Below, piece after piece: positions 1 through 10,370 of a stretch of 64,000 nucleotides of DNA. Origin of the DNA: Gonocerus acuteangulatus (taxonomy: Eukaryota; Arthropoda; Insecta; Hemiptera; Coreidae); assembly GCA_946811695.1 (NCBI GenBank), contig OX328125.1, positions 44,284,586 to 44,348,585 on the forward strand, given 5' to 3'. Positions within the stretch are counted from its first letter, which is position 1; each line of letters begins with the position of its first letter. The notes under the pieces were generated by a model. That model searched no databases. It had not been told where the DNA came from and saw only the letters and a list, made by a program, of their open reading frames with translations. A program made the translations under genes and the position numbers.

Positions 1-2841
1 CGATGATAGACTGCAATACACTGCGTGTAACCGTAAGAGTGAGTGAGAGCACCAATCATCAGGACAGGACAGTAGTGGTAGTTCTAGAAATAAAGCAACT
101 TGCCTTAATTATACATTAAATATTGTTGGCTTCTGAATAAAATACCATTTTTATATATTTGACATATTTTTTAACACCTTTCCCCTATGTGCAGTACCTG
201 GTGTTCCAAGGTATGTGCAATACAGCAAAATTCCAAGGTGCATAAAACACTTCATGAAACGTGCGTTACCAGCTCTCTGACTAAATGGTGACAGTCAGAG
301 GATATAACTATCTCAGACAAACGAAAGCATATCTCAGAATATAATGATTAAATTATTATGGATATTAAATTAATAAAAAATTGCATGGACAATTTAATTA
401 CTTATTTATTTATTAGAACACCACAATTCACGTGACTTCCTCTTCTTATAAAAATAATATTTCAATACATTAATTTATCTGCAAAAAAAAAAAAAAATAG
501 CATGCAAAAGAAATATTATAAGAAGAAGAACACTTTACTAAAAAAAAAAAATTAAAGTGAGGTTGCCCAAATTAATAGGGTTGCTAAACCACGCAGCTCT
601 TATAATAATAAAATAACGTTTCAAAATGTGGTGAAAATTAATTAATTTATATACATTCATTTGTATGAGTATAAACATTTATGTAATTTATTATGTACAT
701 CTATCTATATGCAAATAAAAAAATAAGTTAAATATAACAATTTGCATATGTATGTAAGAGGATTAATTTTAAGTTCATAAATTTAAGTCCCTTACAAAAT
801 GACATTTTTTACAAAGGAGTTTAAAAAAAAAAATCTTTATGTTTTAGAAGTTCTTTATGTATAAAACAAAAATTTCTATCTTTTTGGAAAGTCTTAGAAC
901 TATAAACTTCACTTAAAGCTACATATTCTGCAAATGTAGACTCTTCCGTAACATCTTTTTGTTTAATCGATTTACAGTATAATGCATTACTAAATAACCT
1001 AATAAGAAAACCAATGGTGGATTTTCGTTCTAAATGATCATTTAAGAATGTAGTCTCTACATCCATCTGTTCAACATTAAATCCTTTTGATATCTTCAAC
1101 TTTTTTATTTTCAACAAAATCTCAAGCATTATTTTGTTTCAAACTATCTATTTCTCTATCTGTAGCTTTTACACAAAAATCACAATCGCTTGATCTTTAT
1201 CAGATTCACCCTTTAGCCAAACCAATACAGCTTATGTTTTCTTGGATAACATTAACATGCCTAGCGACAATGATTTTATTATTCAAAAGTACTTTATATC
1301 CCACATCACTATAACCGATTAAAATGCACATATTCACCTTTTTATCCCATTTAGAAGTTATTTGTTCTGGTTTCCTAACAAAATCTTTACTACCATATAA
1401 ATTAAAGTTAGAAACATCTGGATCCTTTCAAAAAAATATTTCATAGGGTATTTTATTCTCAATGGTGTTAGCTAAAGAGAGATTTTTCAAATAAGTTGCT
1501 GCACTGACCATTTCTGGCCAACATTTTTTTCTACAATAGCTTCTGCCAGTAAGCAATGAGATATATTGTTCTAGTAAATCACACACAAACACCGTTTAAT
1601 TCATGAACATATGTGGGGCAAGGATTAATTTTGATACACTTTTTTTTTGGTAGTCATAATTCTTACTATTTAAATATTCCTTACCAATGTCACATCTCAT
1701 AATACCAATTCTCTTATTTCCTAAGTTTTTAACCTCATTTACTTATTGAACAAAGGAATGAAAAACTTCTGTTTTAGGTTTAATAGTTTAAATCCTAGCA
1801 ATCTTACTATAATCATCTATAAATGAAACAAAATATATTTCACCTTTGAGACTCATAGTTAGAAAAGGTCCACATACATCACCGTCAACAATTCCAAAAT
1901 ACTTTTAGCCTTGTTCCTACTTTTTTCAAAAGGGACACGATTCATTTTACAACACAAGTTTTATAAATTTATATCAGGTCCAGATAAACTGATTCTTTAC
2001 TCCCTTAAATGTACTTGAAGTTCAAAACTTGATTCCTTGATGTTTCATTTCAGTTTTTTGAATTAAATAAAGTTAAGCGTTTTTCCACATACTACAACCC
2101 TCTCCATAAAATACCAGTACAAACATATTCATTTATTAATTTAAGAGAAACAGCGAGTGAGAGATTACTTCATAACCGACATTGCAACCTTCCTTCTCTA
2201 CTATAGAAATAATATAAAAGCGCCTCTTAATAAAAGTATTGAAAATATTGAAGTTTTGAATAGAAACATGAATACTTACTTATATGATATTAGTCCAAAT
2301 TATGATTAGATAAACACAGAACATTTTTATGATATACTTACTTATACGATATTACTCCATATTCTGGTTAGAGCCCAGTGTTGCCCTAGGCAATCAAATC
2401 AAAATAGATTTGATATGAAGAAAATTGATCTGATATTAAGAAAATTGATCTTAAAATCAGATCTTGTCCAAACTCTGAGAATATAAACCTACCATTTAGA
2501 TAAACAAACAATATAAACAAAATAAAAGTAATCAGTTATTTTGCAAAAGAAAAACTTTTCGCCCAAAAAAAAAAAAAAGTTTTGTATTGCCTTTCTTCTT
2601 TGAAGAAGTTGCAACACTGGAAGAAAATGGCTATTTCGGAGAATTTACTCCTTCATAAATGACATTTTCGAAGGCGTAACTCCCGAACTGTGAATCCTAG
2701 AAGATTTTGAGCTCGACTACGAGATTTCCCGGATCAAGACGTATTTATGTGCGAAGTTTGGTCAATATCAGTCAAACGGTGTGGATTTGTATAAGGAACA
2801 AACAAACAGAAAAACAGACACGTGATTTTTATATATTTAGA
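1..2841 (-). mobile_element. Helitron-like element carrying Copia debris (3' part outside the window)
   Basis: Read on the minus strand, the element begins at 2841 with TC followed by an A/T-rich start and AAAAATCACGTGTCTG, preceded by A, as expected for Helitron insertion between A and T. The same start occurs at 38472 and 47165 on the plus strand. Most of 1-2841 is matched in inverted orientation by 47165 to about 49340, including the interior with Copia fragments, so the two are copies of one larger element. The copy runs off the left edge, so its 3' end is not seen. I see no Rep/helicase coding, so it is probably non-autonomous. The Helitron assignment rests on terminal form, not on an enzyme. 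Confidence 0.6.
821..2010 (-). pseudogene. Copia-type retrotransposon pol remnant (integrase, RT end, RNase H)
   Basis: On the minus strand, several frames joined by stops and shifts read like Copia Pol in order. Integrase core stands at about 1930-1560 (DVCGPF, SLKGEIYFVSFIDDYSK, MRCDIGKEY). The integrase C-terminus stands at about 1540-1260 (AATYLKNLSLANT, GYSDVGYKVL). A reverse transcriptase stub (VEQMDVETTFLN) is fused directly to the RNase H end (KSTIGFL, FAEYVALSE) in the open stretch 1129-821. Most of the reverse transcriptase is therefore deleted. One integrase aspartate (CDIGKEY) is visible, but the third acidic residue region is broken by a stop. This is a dead element. Family-level call to Ty1/Copia is firm; finer placement is not possible. 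Confidence 0.82.
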
Positions 2842-2954
2842 TTAAGCATTGTATCTACCTTCTATGGGTTTGATAAGGAATGTATCTATATGCAATGTTA
2901 TCAATATATAACTGGAAAATATTTTGAGAATTTTCAAATAACTAAATTTATTTT

Positions 2955-3035
2955 TTTAGGGTTACTACCCTTTTCTAGGATAGTGCTGATGCCTTTTCTT
3001 TTTTTTTTAAAGAAAGCCACCACCCCTAGGTGGAA
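2955..3035 (-). repeat. Fragment of tRNA-derived SINE family 2 (3' part)
   Basis: The segment with TACCCTTTTCT, GCTGATGCC, a T tract and AAGAAAGCCACCACCCCTAGG matches the non-tRNA part of the fuller copy at 51745-51905 in the same orientation. The tRNA-like head with the B box is missing here. Confidence 0.5.
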
Positions 3036-3603
3036 AAATTCGCTAAAATATGGGAGAAAATAAATAATAAAAAGTATTCAGTTAATAGTGTTAAATTAAA
3101 TATTTTCTGGCTGAGGAGTTTCGGACTCTTCGTGTTCTTAATAAATATTTCACAAATGATTCCGGTATGGAAAGTTATCATTCGAATTCTGAATAAATTT
3201 TCTTCCAAATATGTGAACGCATACGTTTTGATAGAATTAACATATTCAGATAAAGTAGCTCTTAAATATTGCAAGTCCTAGCCTCGGTCCTTAGATGGTG
3301 AAATACTAGGATATACTACCCCACACATTCCAAACAACAGCATACATAAGCATTATATTGGATTACGCTATGCTATGAACCATGTATTTGAATTACACCA
3401 ACAAAGTATGCCATATAAAGTATCCCCGAAACGGAAAAACAAAAAAAAAAAATAAAATAAAAAAAGAAAATAACACAGATTAAGAAAATAATATAGATTA
3501 AGTTTTTTTTCTATTTAATAATACTACAGCATTTGTAAGACCACAACCCAATGTTAGTGTAACTGAAGTATCTTAGATTAGATGAATGTCAAATAACTAG
3601 TAC
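3036..3603. other. No recognisable feature
   Basis: AT-rich sequence with two small open frames on opposite strands that have no recognisable domains. A short A-rich tract lies near 3438-3460. I see nothing else. Confidence 0.5.
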
Positions 3604-3960
3604 ACGTTTCAAGTGAACCAATCATCGTTTGTGAATATTCAAACAGAAAATTAGTTTGGAAAAGTATTTCTTTCAATTTTTCTCGTAAACGGTTACAGAA
3701 ATCGCTTTAAAAATGGTTTCATTCGTTTTCCTACGTTAAGGAACCTATATAATGAGTACCTGCAAGCAAATGGACTCAACAATGTAAGCGTTCCGATTTT
3801 TTTTGCGACAATTTCGCTCAAAAAACCATGTTCCAGTAAACGGATTCAGCTGGTTAATGAACTTGACTTTTCAAATGAGAAGAAAGATTTTTGTACTAAA
3901 TGTCATCAAAATTGGACCATTTTTGAGTCGATGAGGAACTTCTTATTAATTCAAACCCCC
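3604..3960 (+). repeat. Dispersed repeat family T, second half
   Basis: This stretch (AACGGTTACAGAAATCGC, TTCATTCGTTTTCCTA, TGTAAGCGTTCCGATTTT, TCATCAAAATTGGACC) matches the later parts of 13658-14400 and 20986-21715 with many substitutions. No coding capacity is visible. The element class is unknown; the loss of shared sequence at the edges suggests truncated copies. Confidence 0.55.
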
Positions 3961-4798
3961 CTAATATTTGAATATCAAAAAAACCTTTCTTAGCGAGTGT
4001 TTGCATTCTAAACGGATTGTCCGTGAAAAATTGCTAATCTTTCAGTTAGTATAACTGAAGTATACATCGTTGAAAAAAAATGTGGAAATAAATCACTTAT
4101 GGCTTATTTATTTTGTTCTATGTTACTTTAAGTAATATAAATATGAACCGAACGTGGGCTGACGGTGTTACCTTTCTCTAAATATTTTGTTTATGTTTTA
4201 TACATATAACGCATAAAATAAACATTACTATTATTATATTGAATGAAGCTGAAATTAGGCAGTTCCTGTTAGTCGAACTTTCTCAACTTCACTCCTGATT
4301 ACTCATTATTTCTACCGAGAAATAACGAAAAACTCATCTTTCATCGGAACGAAAAGGATGTAAAGGAATTTCTAGCGCTAAAGCTATTGGATTAAACTGT
4401 GACAGGAGCGCCTACCAATTTTTCACTCCGGTATACAATGAGGCTGTATGAGTTCGGGAGATTCCACCTCTTTTGCACGGATGATAAATTGGTGAGGATG
4501 ATAAGGTAGGTGAGAAAGATGGGAGCTTCTTACATGTCAGGAGACAAGGAACAGCTAAAACTCCAGAAATTTTACAAGCTTTCTCACTTTCTGACTTCTT
4601 ACAACATAAAACAAGCTGAGATATTCATCATCTTGAGACTGGATGGACTCCAAATATGTTGTTAAAGCAAATTACTAACAAATTTGACAGTAAAATATTT
4701 TGTGTTACACTAAAATGAAACAGAATAGGGAAAAATGTCAGCATTTTCTACTCGAAGCTATTCAAATCATAACCGAGATATGCATTTATTTTTGACCT
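3961..4798. other. No recognisable gene
   Basis: AT-rich. Around 4255-4345 there is a weak echo of repeat P (GCAGTTCCTG, see 10371 and 58410). Otherwise I see nothing. Confidence 0.4.
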
Positions 4799-4889
4799 AT
4801 TTTAGCACTTTCCTCCGAAGGAAAGTAGCTATTAAGGTTGCACTCATGACGGAATTTTTGAAAAATTTCTTGAAGTCTTTATCGATCCT

Positions 4890-5178
4890 ACCTAGACTTC
4901 TTCTTCTTTAATGGCGCTACAACCCGAATTGGGCCTTGGCCTCCTCCAAGAGCTTCCGCCATCCAGCTCGATCACATGCCGCCGCCTTCCAGTTTGGGGT
5001 ACTAAAAAGACACCTCGAATCAGCAGCTACTGCATCAGCCCATCTAAGTCGTGGTCTTCCTCTTCTTCTGGCGCGGTCCAAGTGGCCATCCAGAGCTTCC
5101 CTGGGAATCCCTTCTTCGGTCAAACGAACGACATGTCCAGCGCAGCGAAGCCTCCCAATTTTAATGTACCGGACTAAC
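4890..5178 (-). pseudogene. RTE-type LINE 3' end (C-terminus of the reverse transcriptase protein)
   Basis: On the minus strand an open frame of about 86 codons from 5175 to 4917 reads KIGRLRCAGHVVRL, then RGRPRLRW, NWKAAACDRAGWRKLLEEA and QFGL before the stop. This is the conserved C-terminal tail of RTE-like LINE proteins. A short AAG-rich 3' tail follows, as in RTE elements. It sits inside HINE copy A, splitting CCTAG from TAGACACCG, with CTAG-like bases on both sides as a possible target duplication. It is a 5'-truncated, dead insertion. Confidence 0.75.
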
Positions 5179-5204
5179 TAGTAAACACCGAAAATTATCC
5201 CCGT

Positions 5205-5231
5205 TAAAATTTATATATATGTATGTATATA

Positions 5232-5286
<55 letters not shown>

Positions 5287-5288
5287 CT
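5205..5288. repeat. TA/TG microsatellite inside HINE copy A
   Basis: An alternating TA run with a few interruptions passes into a short TG run. The same position in copy B (25545-25618) has an equivalent run, while copy C has almost lost it, so the length is unstable between copies. Confidence 0.85.
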
Positions 5289-5394
5289 GTTAACACGATA
5301 GTGGCCAGAGTTTTTGTTTTTTCTTCACGAAACGTGGTATATAGCGTTCAATTAGCAAACGATTGAACGAGTTCGTTAACCACCAAAATCGGTC

Positions 5395-5830
5395 CATCGG
5401 GAGAGGGGGTTTACCCCGGACCCAAAACACTAATATGACCAGGCCAGCCGTAGTTTTTGTTATATTTCATTATGTTGATCTAAAGAGAGAAATACGTTTT
5501 AAAAATAAACTAAATCGGTTCATTAGGAGGGGGGGGGGGTTTACTCCGGACCCATATTACCAATTTGCCACTACCAGCCGTAATTTGTGCTACATTTCAG
5601 CGAAACTCGGTATTCGTGGTGGTAATCAACAGAGAAAAATGGGTTGTTAAAATAAACTAAATCGGGTTATTTGGAAGGGGGGTTTACTCCGGATCTAAAG
5701 TACTAATATACTCATATCAGTCGTTATTTCTACTGTATTGTAACGAAACGCGGTATACGTCGTGGGTATCTCATGAGAAAGAAGTGTTTTAAAAATGAAG
5801 TAAATCGGTCTATTGGAAAGGAGGGTTTAC
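5395..5830 (+). repeat. ~145-bp tandem modules of HINE copy A
   Basis: Modules begin with a G-rich run followed by TTTACYCCGGA and continue through CAGCCGTA, a TTTCA..GAAAC segment and AAACTAAATCGGT. G-runs occur near 5401, 5528, 5673 and 5818, a spacing of about 127-146 bases. The last module has lost the CCGGA motif. Confidence 0.7.
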
Positions 5831-6192
5831 TTTAAACTCTGTTTCATTAGAATTAGCCCACCAGACGTAGGTTCCCAAAGCCGCCGCGAGGAACGCTATC
5901 TCCCACTAGGGGGACTGTATCCTGTTCCTGCGTCAGATCAAAAGACAGAAAATGAAGTTTTTGTGTATTTATTAAGTCGTACAGTATCATGTATTAACAT
6001 AAATCTAGAAGCAAATTATTTACAAAATTAATAATTGTACAGTTCTCATAAGAAATGTAAATGCGCAGAACTATTAACGTTTTATTTTATTTATATAGGT
6101 TATTTACAGCAAATTATTCAGTAATGTAGTCTACACTACAAAAATTCTGAGGAAAGTGCTTAGTTATGCAGCTCCTGCGTGACGGACTTTTT

Positions 6193-7245
6193 TGTTAGTC
6201 CTACTCTTAATTATTTTCATTATTCACTATTATAAGAGACATAATTTTGTAACTCATACAAATAAACATAAATTGAAGGGTTTGCAGCAACAAGGAGTTA
6301 ACTCCAATCTTTATAATTTGGGGGAAAACTGTTCAAAAATAGAGAATCTCTATAGCTCTTGCGCCAAATTATTTTTCACCTACTACTACACGTTTGTGCC
6401 AAATTCTATTGAGAAATTCGCAATTCTAGAGCCAATTTTGTTCTGGAGTTGACTCCTTTTTACCCTAAAGAATTGGAAATGATTTTTGTTTTAAAGTAAA
6501 GAAACATTGAATAAGGACAATTTTCAAGAAAATTTGTGTGTTTTAAGAAAAGAACACAGTAATTATATCCTAAGTCCAAAAGCCCTCTTTCTAGTACATA
6601 GTAATTACATGAAAAATTAAGTTTCAGAGAAACAAAAGAATTCAAAACTACCAATGTTCATAGCATTCGGCGTCTGTAATTTCTTCAGGATCTTCGACAT
6701 CATCATTCGAATTTAGACCATCGTTGAACCACTTTTCGATTTGACCATCATACCTCTCAGCGAGTTCCTTCAAGTCTTTTTGTTTTGCAGGTTTCAATGT
6801 TAGAGGACCACTGTATGCCTGTTTTAGACATTCAAGTTTCAGCGATGTCACATTTCTTGTCTCAGGAAGGTTCTTCCTTGTTCGGCCTCCACATCATAAA
6901 TGAAAACTCTGTATTTAGTTATGGCGTACTTCTTACTATTAAGGTTTATAATGTATGTAAGGAGCTTTAAAAAACATGTCCACAAGTACAACTGAATACA
7001 TTTTGCCCGTATTTAGGACTATTCTCACATCGTCGGAAGGAAGAAAAACTCTTTCAGTTCACTCATTCTAGCTGATGTCTTGAGAACGATCAACAGGAGA
7101 TAACTCCTTGTTGAACCGAACCAAAGAATGATTTTATCCTCCCGAGAACCGGTTCTTAACCCTGTTTAGCCTAAAAATGGAGTCAGCTGGTCGTTGCTGC
7201 AAGCCCTTCAACCCTGTGTAACCTTGGAAACATTTATTACAATTA
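6193..7245. other. Mostly unassigned; one open frame and a distant inverted repeat
   Basis: A short inverted repeat pairs 6274-6296 (GAAGGGTTTGCAGCAAC) with about 7187-7212 (GTTGCTGCAAGCCCTTC), and GGAGTTAACTCC near 6294 recurs as GGAGATAACTCC near 7097. These could be remains of the ends of an old transposon of about 0.9 kb, with the open frame at 6648-6905 inside. Confidence 0.35.
6648..6905 (-). other. Unidentified open frame, possible transposon-derived exon
   Basis: About 85 codons are open on the minus strand. Most of the peptide is charged and complex, ending in a basic stretch then an acidic tail (NDDVEDPEEITDAE) and YEHW before the stop. There is no in-frame ATG near the start of the open stretch; reading runs from a stop near 6905. 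Amino acid composition looks more protein-like than its neighbours. The flanking inverted repeat hints at a DNA transposon, but I do not recognise the family and cannot exclude chance. Confidence 0.3.
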
Positions 7246-7411
7246 AGGGCCTATTTACACTTTGATTAGTGCGAGTGCAAGTGATAAGTGATTAGTGCTT
7301 AGTGTTTAGTGGGTAGTGTACACTGTAATGTTTAGTGTCAACTGTACTGTTTAGTTCAGTTGTTAAGCTTTCTTCACCTCTTGTAAATAGGTTAAACTTA
7401 AGAGTTGTCAA

Positions 7412-7597
7412 TTAACCGTAAGCTTCTTTGTTTCCGAACCCCGGGATGTCCATCGCCTCACTTAATTCTTTAAGAGCTGCATCCTGGACGCCTTTTTTTT
7501 TTTTTTTATGTTTCGGGACTTTACAGTTATAAAGGCACTCATACCTTAAGCATTCTTGTACAAATTTATAAGTCACTTCCTCGGTCCACTTTGCCAT
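7412..7597 (-). pseudogene. MADF/Myb-SANT-like DNA-binding protein fragment
   Basis: A 61-codon frame starts with MAKWTEE and reads like the first helices of a MADF or Myb/SANT-like domain: KWTEE, FVQECLRYECLYNCK, a lysine run, and AALKELSEAM. Tryptophan at residue 4 and the CLYN motif fit the family pattern. Harbinger-type transposons encode such a protein to help transposase bind the ends, and the position within the element fits that. The frame ends after about 60 residues with EAYG, too short for a whole protein, and the lysine run is encoded by a T tract (7493-7507) that may have slipped. Confidence 0.55.
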
Positions 7598-7638
7598 GTT
7601 AAGTTTCGCAAGCGGCCGTCCAACCGTCCCGAGTGAGC

Positions 7639-7953
7639 GCTAAACACTGACTAAACTAAACAACTAAACAGGCATGTCCCAACGTGTTTAGTAGGGGGCA
7701 AGCTAAACACTGACTGAACTAAACAACTAAACAGGCATGTCCCAACGTGTTTAGTAGGGGGCAAGCTAAACACTGACCGAAGAAAACAGCTAAACAGGCA
7801 TGTCCCAACGTGTTTAGTAGGGGGAAAGCTAAACACTGACTGAACTAAACAACTAAACAGGCATGTCCCAACGTGTTTAGTAGGGGGCAAGCTAAACACT
7901 GACTGAAGAAAACAGCTAAACAGGCATGTCCCAACGTGTTTAGTAGGAGGCAA
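7639..7953. repeat. 63-bp minisatellite, five units
   Basis: Five 63-bp units start at 7639, 7702, 7765, 7828 and 7891, each with GCTAAACACTGAC, AACTAAACAGGCATGTCCC and AACGTGTTTAGTAGG. Unit 3 and unit 5 share GAAGAAAACAGC against the AACTAAACAAC form. Because 63 is a multiple of three, the minus strand stays open and gives a 21-residue peptide repeat, but I regard that frame as a by-product. Confidence 0.95.
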
Positions 7954-8143
7954 GCTAAACAGAAAGTGGAGGCTACTAAAGAGGAAAATAGAACGTGCTT
8001 CTATTCACTGTATAGTAATCACTTGCACTTGATTACTAATCACTCTCACTAAAGAATTGCGGTCCACACGTGTTTTGTACTAATCACTAAACACCTACAT
8101 TAAGTACTCGCACTCGCACTAATCAAAGTTTAAATGGGCTTTA

Positions 8144-8851
8144 CGTTATTGATCATTTGATTGTAATAATCATATTGATCTAATGATCGATTGCTAATTT
8201 TCCAAGACTTTTCAAGACTTCTGAAGTAGTAAGAGTTAGGAAATAATTTGGCTACTTTAAGCTCTCCAATATCAACTTTATTAATTGAAGAGGAGATAAT
8301 AGGGGCCACGGATGAAAAAAAGATATAAGTGGAAGAGTCTAATTGGATTTTTTTAATTACGCCTTGTAATTTCCTCAGCGGTCTGAGCCTTCAGAGAAAT
8401 ATAACAAGATAAACGAAATCCCAGAGCCAGAGGATTATAACAATGGAGAAAAATTATTTAATGATACACTCTCATGGAATATTCCTTGAAACATGATACA
8501 TTTTCTGCGGGTAACGAGCCTACAACCGCACTTTATCAAGGGGGCTAAGATTTCTGGATTTATATTTCATTAGTGTAGAGTTTTGCGGCTTTTTTAGTGC
8601 GGTTTCTCTTCTCTATATGGAGGAAGCCAAAATCTCTACTCGATAGAGCCACCAGAAAGAGATAAAGAGAAATATCGATGTTTTATAACACATAGGTCAC
8701 AAAACACTATAGCTCAAATTTGTATTAATACAAATTTAGTGCTAAATAGCACTTTTTATTTATTTGTATACGCTTTTATATATGAGGGGTTTTCCCTAAA
8801 CATACGGCGAGGGCCAGAAAGCTAATAATGAATGTGTATCTGATTCTTACT
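8144..8851. other. No recognisable feature
   Basis: AT-rich sequence without a convincing open frame, repeat or RNA motif. Confidence 0.5.
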
Positions 8852-9130
8852 TAATGTTTCTAGGTGTTCTGGATATGACGGTGTTATTGTGATAATAACC
8901 GACGTTTCGCCAGACATTCTGCAGGCTTCTTCAGGGTTTATTCTGAGAATGTTTCTCTCGGTTAAACCCTGTTTCTCAGATATAAGCCCGGTTTCTCAGA
9001 AATAAACCCTGTTTCTCAGGAATAAACCCTTTTTTTTTAGAATAAACCCCGAGGAAGCCGTCAGAATGTCTGGCGAATCGTCGGTTATTATCAGAATAAC
9101 ACCGTCATATCCAGAAGACCCTAAAACATC
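8852..9130. repeat. Long foldback with ~90-bp arms and a 20-bp tandem loop
   Basis: The left arm (about 8852-8945) and right arm (about 9040-9130) are near-exact reverse complements: GGATATGACGGTGTTATT on the left against AATAACACCGTCATATCC on the right, then AATAACCGACG and CCAGACATTCTG further in. The loop holds about 3.3 copies of a 20-bp unit (AAACCCTGTTTCTCAG plus four bases). Read on the minus strand, the left arm contains CTGAAGA, a GCC..GGC stem and GAAAC, a hammerhead-like core pattern; the right arm has it in degraded form. It could be a foldback transposon or a cruciform-type rearrangement. Confidence 0.8.
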
Positions 9131-10370
9131 AATCTGCATGGACCGTTGAAGTCTACGAGAATCATCTGATTATTACCATACCGCGCATTAGGAAGGCATT
9201 GGTGTCAGTACAACGCTCAGGCGCAGGCCACCTGATTTCCTTTTTACGTGCGCATTAAAGTCTGGGTGCGTCTAGGGTCTGGGACACCGAATCCCTGCTT
9301 CCGAATGAGTATTAAGAATTTTGTCGACAGTAATAACACGAATTGGACTTTGGACACTAGAAATTGATATATTAACAAGATATTGTGTGCAAGTTTCACA
9401 TTTACATAAAATAATGTTTTTACATTTTAGTTATCATTCTAGGAGAAGAGAATTTAAGAAAGCATATTATTATTATTATGAAAATTCCTAGAATATACTA
9501 TTATTTCGACTCGGGTATGCCTAACGTTTTTTAAGAGGTCGTGAGCGTGTTTCTTCACATGAGACAATCTATCTAAGGCAAAGTAAATACAAAACAACCT
9601 TTCTCGGCCCCAACGTTGTTCATATCTTTTAAATTATTTATGCCGGGATGAAACTGATGGGTGGCTGGCATACATTTCCCTTGAGAGAGGTTCGGCATTT
9701 GAGGCCGGCCACAATTAATCGAGGTTCTAGTGGGCGTGGTCGTGGCCCGAACTTCCCCTTCCACGGTCGTTAAGGTAATCATTTGTCCTTCGCGATAATT
9801 CTAGGGGATGGGGAGACATCTTTCTCCTGGATGAATTGAAGAATTTGAAAGCAAAAAAAAAAAAAAAAAAAAATTGTTTTCTTAGAATGTTTCCACAGTG
9901 TCGAGAAAGTTTTAGACATAACTGCTTATAATGTATTTTAAATTGGCAGAAGGTCATTCATATAATGAACTTAAAATTTTCATAAACATTCTTTTATTTG
10001 GTGTTCATAATGTCATTCAGAAAAGATTGATTCAGTTGAAAATTGTTTCAGACGTTTGATATTGATATAAACGAACATATTTAGATTTTAGTCGGGTTTG
10101 CAGTTATTGAAGAAATAGAAACAAATATTTAAATAAGCATAACATTTTGGGCATAATAAGGCAAGGATTTTGGGGATCTTCGTATATTTTCGTAAATATC
10201 TTGAAAATAGTTTGAAAACCGTGGCAAGTGGAAAGCAACCATTACAGAGATTACTACATTTTTTACAAAAAAGATTCTAAAGTAATTTTTAATAGGACGA
10301 AAATGAGAAAAATATGTTTAACACTGTTTTCCTGGAGTGAGGCGGAGGAAATAATTTTCACTTAGGATAC
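9131..10370. other. No gene; A tract and a family T trace
   Basis: A pure A tract lies at 9854-9872. About 10165-10290 resembles family T in reverse orientation (GATCTTCGTATATTTTCG, CCGTGGCAAGTGGAAAG). I see no coding sequence I would support. Confidence 0.45.

Larger units (their letters stand above)
4799..6192 (+). mobile_element. HINE/DINE-1-like non-autonomous Helentron, copy A
   Basis: The 5' end carries AGCACTTTCCTC, whose reverse complement GAGGAAAGTGCT stands about 40 bases from the 3' end; these look like subterminal inverted repeats. The 5' motif also forms a hairpin (ACTTTCC, loop, GGAAAGT). Next come a TA/TG microsatellite and about four diverged 145-bp modules, then a 3' end with the small hairpin GCAGCTCCTGC followed by GTGACGGAC and T residues. 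SubTIRs, microsatellite, ~150-bp tandem core and 3' hairpin are the known plan of DINE-1/HINE elements, which are moved by Helentrons. Copies B (25412) and C (31302) share the whole plan. This copy is interrupted by an RTE fragment. Confidence 0.6.
7246..8140 (-). mobile_element. PIF/Harbinger-like DNA transposon, internally deleted
   Basis: Both ends carry inverted repeats: left ATTTACACTTTGATTAGTGC, right (reverse complement) ATTTAAACTTTGATTAGTGC, with GCC-rich outer bases. TTA stands directly outside both ends (7243-7245 and 8141-8143), the 3-bp target duplication typical of PIF/Harbinger. Subterminal regions on both sides are packed with TTAGTG/CACTAA-type motifs that may be transposase sites. 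Inside lies a truncated MADF/Myb-like ORF (Harbinger elements encode such a protein beside the transposase) and a 63-bp minisatellite. There is no transposase gene, so it would need help in trans. Confidence 0.62.

Noticed and set aside
7651..7953. 100-codon minus-strand frame with a 21-residue repeat
   Set aside because: It is the 63-bp minisatellite read in one frame; the unit length is divisible by three, which keeps it open without selection.
7639..7953. CRISPR array (regular repeats of about 63 bp)
   Set aside because: Units are contiguous with no unique spacers, and the context is a eukaryotic transposon.
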